From contig NC_017095.1 in NCBI RefSeq assembly GCF_000235405.2, forward strand, positions 769,501-833,500: a DNA stretch of 64,000 nt. The letters run 5' to 3'. Below the pieces are notes generated by a model, which was not told where the DNA came from, searched no databases, and was given only the letters and a program-made list of their open reading frames with translations. This DNA comes from Fervidobacterium pennivorans DSM 9078. Its GTDB lineage: Bacteria; Thermotogota; Thermotogae; Thermotogales; Fervidobacteriaceae. Positions 61,650 to 64,000 of this stretch are shown in pieces. Each line of letters begins with the position of its first letter. Position 1 is the first letter of the stretch. Both the position numbers and the translations under genes were made by a program.

Positions 61650-64000
61650 TTAAGAAAAACAGACTCTGTTTTTCCCGGTCTCTTTAGCAATGTACAATCT
61701 ATTATCTGCAAGTCCTATCAGTTCAGTTATGTTCTGTTTCTCAAAAGAAGATGCAATTCCAAAACTAATCGTTACTTGAAACCCGAAAATATCATAGGAA
61801 CTCTTTTCTATTGCCATTCGAACGCCTTCACATATTTCAACACACCTTGCTTTGTCTACTTTCATCGCACCTACGAATTCTTCACCTCCGTATCTTGCAA
61901 CAATCCCGTTCTCTCCAATATTATCTTTCAAAATAGCAGCAATATTTTTCAGAACCATATCACCAGTCAAATGACCGTAAGTATCGTTAATTTTCTTGAA
62001 ATTGTCTATATCCGCTATAAAGACAGTTACTTCTTTTTCCTTTCGTGAAACAGCGGGTTCTTCCATGTATTCTTGAAGAATTTCCAAAAATCTCCATCTG
62101 TTGTATAGCCCTGTCAAAACATCCCTCGTTGCCCTTTCTCTATATATTATGCCTCTTACTTGACTTGCAAACAACTCATCCAACAGAGTTATCTTATCCC
62201 ATATATCTTTTTTCTCTTCTTCCGATAACACCAAACGGTTGGTTGAGAAGAATATTAGATAATCGCTATCCTTGTCTATATTATCCTTGATATGCACCTC
62301 GAGAGGGTCAAATCTAACAATGCTTTTCTTTTCATCAGAAGTCACAATGCCTATAGATGCTCTTAGATTCGTCTTTTTATCCCTCACTGATACAAAAACA
62401 TGATGGGGCTCGAAAAGATTAATCAATATATTTGAAAATATCCTTAGAAATTCATCCAAACCTGTCTTTTGGTCGATTGATTTTAATATCTCGAGTGTAT
62501 CAACTATCTCATTTTCCACCGCATTTCTTCGGAAATCAACAAACAAAATATCCTTCAAAGGCTGCTCAAAGTCTTTTTCAATTTCCAAATCAAAAACAAT
62601 CCTTGCGATTCTTAGCTTTACTAAATCGCGTTTGATCTCATTTTGAATTAGCTCATAATATTTTTGCTTAGCCAGAAGTATGTAAAGCAAAGAGAGTTTT
62701 GTCATTTCCGAAGTATAGAAACTGTCCCATTTGTCAAGCTCATCAGCCAATCTCTCTTTGTCGACCTTGTAGATTTGCTCTACAAATAGGTATAAAATCT
62801 CTTCTCTCAGCAAAGTGTAATTCGATGTAATATAATCATTCCACGCTCTAAAGAATTCCTCATCATCCTTAGCCATTATCATTGCGGTGAAATATTCAAA
62901 GGCTCTTGTATGAATTGCTGGATCGTCGTGGTGTTTTTGGATCAATTCTTTTGCATTTTCTCTATTCCCGCAAAGCATTTCATGGAGAATCAATCCTCGC
63001 AAAGAGTGATGAAGTAACTTTTTCTCAGATTCAATTTCAAAAGCTTTCTTAAAGTATCTTAAACCTTCTTCGTAACGCTGCAGATATGAATAAACCATAC
63101 CATGGAGTCTGTACAAGAAGGATAAATCAGAATAACTTAAGTAATCTTTGTGAGAGTTTTCTAACAAGGAAAACTCGGTAAATAGTTCTTTGAACTTTCC
63201 AAAATAAAGTAACTCACGTGCCAGGTTAAGCCTCTGGGTCAAACTGCGGCGCGTGTACCCAATTTCACCCACTATTTTTATGGCTTCTTTGAAATACACT
63301 ATGGAGAGTAGGTATCCATCGTACGCTATACCAAATGAGTTATATATGCTTACTAAAAGATGTTTCAAACTGTACTGATTAGCAATCTCCAGTGCTTGGT
63401 TTAAAAACACTGTAGCTTTCTTCCTATTCGTGTATACCAAAGCATTGCCAATTAACCATAACCATTCCGCCTTTAACTCGGCCCATTTTTCGTTCCAAAT
63501 TTTAATCTTTTGAATTTCTTCAACGTCAGGACCAGTATCTGATAGTTTATCGTAATATGACAAGTATGCCCTTTCCTTGATAAAAGATAGTTTTAATGAC
63601 TTGTATTTTGTTAGTTCGAAGGACCTCAAAATATCGTCAATATAAGAAACACAGTCTAAATACTTTTCTTCAACGAATAGTTCAAGTGCTTTCAGGTAAG
63701 TAAAAATTCTTTTTTCTGGAAGCTGTATGCTTTTAAAATTTAAACTAATTCCTTCTCGATTTTCAAGTTCAAGTCTCAACTTGTGGAATGCATATGATTC
63801 TTCTTTACAATTTTTCTTTAAGATTTCGTAAGCTTTGTATAAAGCATCCGACAGAAAAGAAGGAGAAAATGTGTATTTTTCCAATCCTATCTTCACAAAC
63901 CTAAGATAAGTAACTGCTGCAGATAGTTCCCTACCAGCCCGCATGTAGTGAAAAGCAGCTTTAAGCGCGTATTGATTATATGGACTGATGTGTCTACTGT
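61650..64000 (-). CDS. TPR-GGDEF protein, paralogue of the preceding gene (N-terminus beyond window)
   Basis: The frame is open to the window edge (SPYNQYALKAAFHYMRAGRE is still in frame upstream of the ATG at 63944), so this is a partial gene of at least 780 residues. It resembles the second half of its neighbour: TPR helices (AAVTYLRFVKIGLEKYTF, ALYKAYEILKKN), a GAF-like linker and a C-terminal GGDEF (LTGLYNRWRFLEIL, FKKINDTYGHLTGDMV, VARYGGEEFVGAM). The RxxD inhibitory site is replaced by GENG. The N-terminus may hold a pseudokinase and NTPase as in the neighbour; this cannot be seen. Tandem duplication is inferred. Confidence 0.8.
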   Translation of the reverse strand, partial: SRHISPYNQYALKAAFHYMRAGRELSAAVTYLRFVKIGLEKYTFSPSFLSDALYKAYEILKKNCKEESYAFHKLRLELENREGISLNFKSIQLPEKRIFTYLKALELFVEEKYLDCVSYIDDILRSFELTKYKSLKLSFIKERAYLSYYDKLSDTGPDVEEIQKIKIWNEKWAELKAEWLWLIGNALVYTNRKKATVFLNQALEIANQYSLKHLLVSIYNSFGIAYDGYLLSIVYFKEAIKIVGEIGYTRRSLTQRLNLARELLYFGKFKELFTEFSLLENSHKDYLSYSDLSFLYRLHGMVYSYLQRYEEGLRYFKKAFEIESEKKLLHHSLRGLILHEMLCGNRENAKELIQKHHDDPAIHTRAFEYFTAMIMAKDDEEFFRAWNDYITSNYTLLREEILYLFVEQIYKVDKERLADELDKWDSFYTSEMTKLSLLYILLAKQKYYELIQNEIKRDLVKLRIARIVFDLEIEKDFEQPLKDILFVDFRRNAVENEIVDTLEILKSIDQKTGLDEFLRIFSNILINLFEPHHVFVSVRDKKTNLRASIGIVTSDEKKSIVRFDPLEVHIKDNIDKDSDYLIFFSTNRLVLSEEEKKDIWDKITLLDELFASQVRGIIYRERATRDVLTGLYNRWRFLEILQEYMEEPAVSRKEKEVTVFIADIDNFKKINDTYGHLTGDMVLKNIAAILKDNIGENGIVARYGGEEFVGAMKVDKARCVEICEGVRMAIEKSSYDIFGFQVTISFGIASSFEKQNITELIGLADNRLYIAKETGKNRVCFS

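Overview
The window looks like a chromosome segment of a thermophilic, anaerobic, outer-membrane-bearing bacterium of the Thermotogota, most likely a Fervidobacterium-like member. The reasons are a toga-type SLH/coiled-coil anchor protein (Omp-alpha architecture) beside LptA-like and PEGA envelope proteins, a host gene set of Thermotogales type (rlmD, valS, folC, mtaD, rho, prfA, pilT, dnaX, miaA, murB) with short gaps and frequent TTG/GTG starts, and strong Shine-Dalgarno sites. The genus is inferred from protein character only; no search was run.

Left arm (1-12.9 kb). An acetamidase/formamidase (cut by the window edge) and a HAD phosphatase lie on the minus strand. A cell-surface glycan block follows: GT2 glycosyltransferase, LCP ligase, WecB epimerase. 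Next are an archaeal-type ATPase and a divergent sigma-region-2-only protein with a consensus promoter and GTATAC operator-like sites. A compact three-gene operon with its own promoter and terminator comes after (opine-dehydrogenase-like oxidoreductase, B12-binding mutase-like protein, ATP-grasp ligase); I cannot match it to a described pathway. An 800-bp gene-free stretch between convergent genes is packed with inverted repeats, including three identical palindromes at exactly 21-bp pitch. A frameshifted alpha/beta hydrolase and a 5'-truncated glycosyltransferase end the arm.

Island (about 12.88-23.66 kb). It holds an ABC-three-component (ABC-3C) conflict system (HNH-like effector, small middle component, DUF2326-type ATPase) followed by a Type III-like restriction-modification pair. 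The mod gene has an in-frame TGA and the res gene a frameshift. Then come two diverged copies of a repeat associated with the 3' end of rlmD. Between them sits a mini-element with a metallophosphoesterase, a compact large serine recombinase and a small membrane protein. A displaced rlmD 3' end remains at its far edge, so rlmD is the probable integration site.

Right arm (23.6-64 kb). rlmD and an MFS transporter are followed by a plus-strand operon: degenerate GGDEF protein, valS, folC, rsfS, mtaD, and a YhcC-type radical SAM gene with an apparent ATT start. A 410-nt ORF-less group IIC intron sits exactly against the terminator of a solute-binding-protein gene. That gene's leader is split by an IS with a 10-bp target duplication. 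Peroxiredoxin and ferritin follow. The rest is a long minus-strand run covering ion permeases, rho/upp/prfA/pilT/dnaX/miaA, the envelope cluster (LptA-like, two patatin-fold proteins, Omp-alpha-like, PEGA), MarR, M18 peptidase, murB, and two tandem giant signalling proteins. The complete one reads as pseudokinase-NTPase-TPR-GGDEF.
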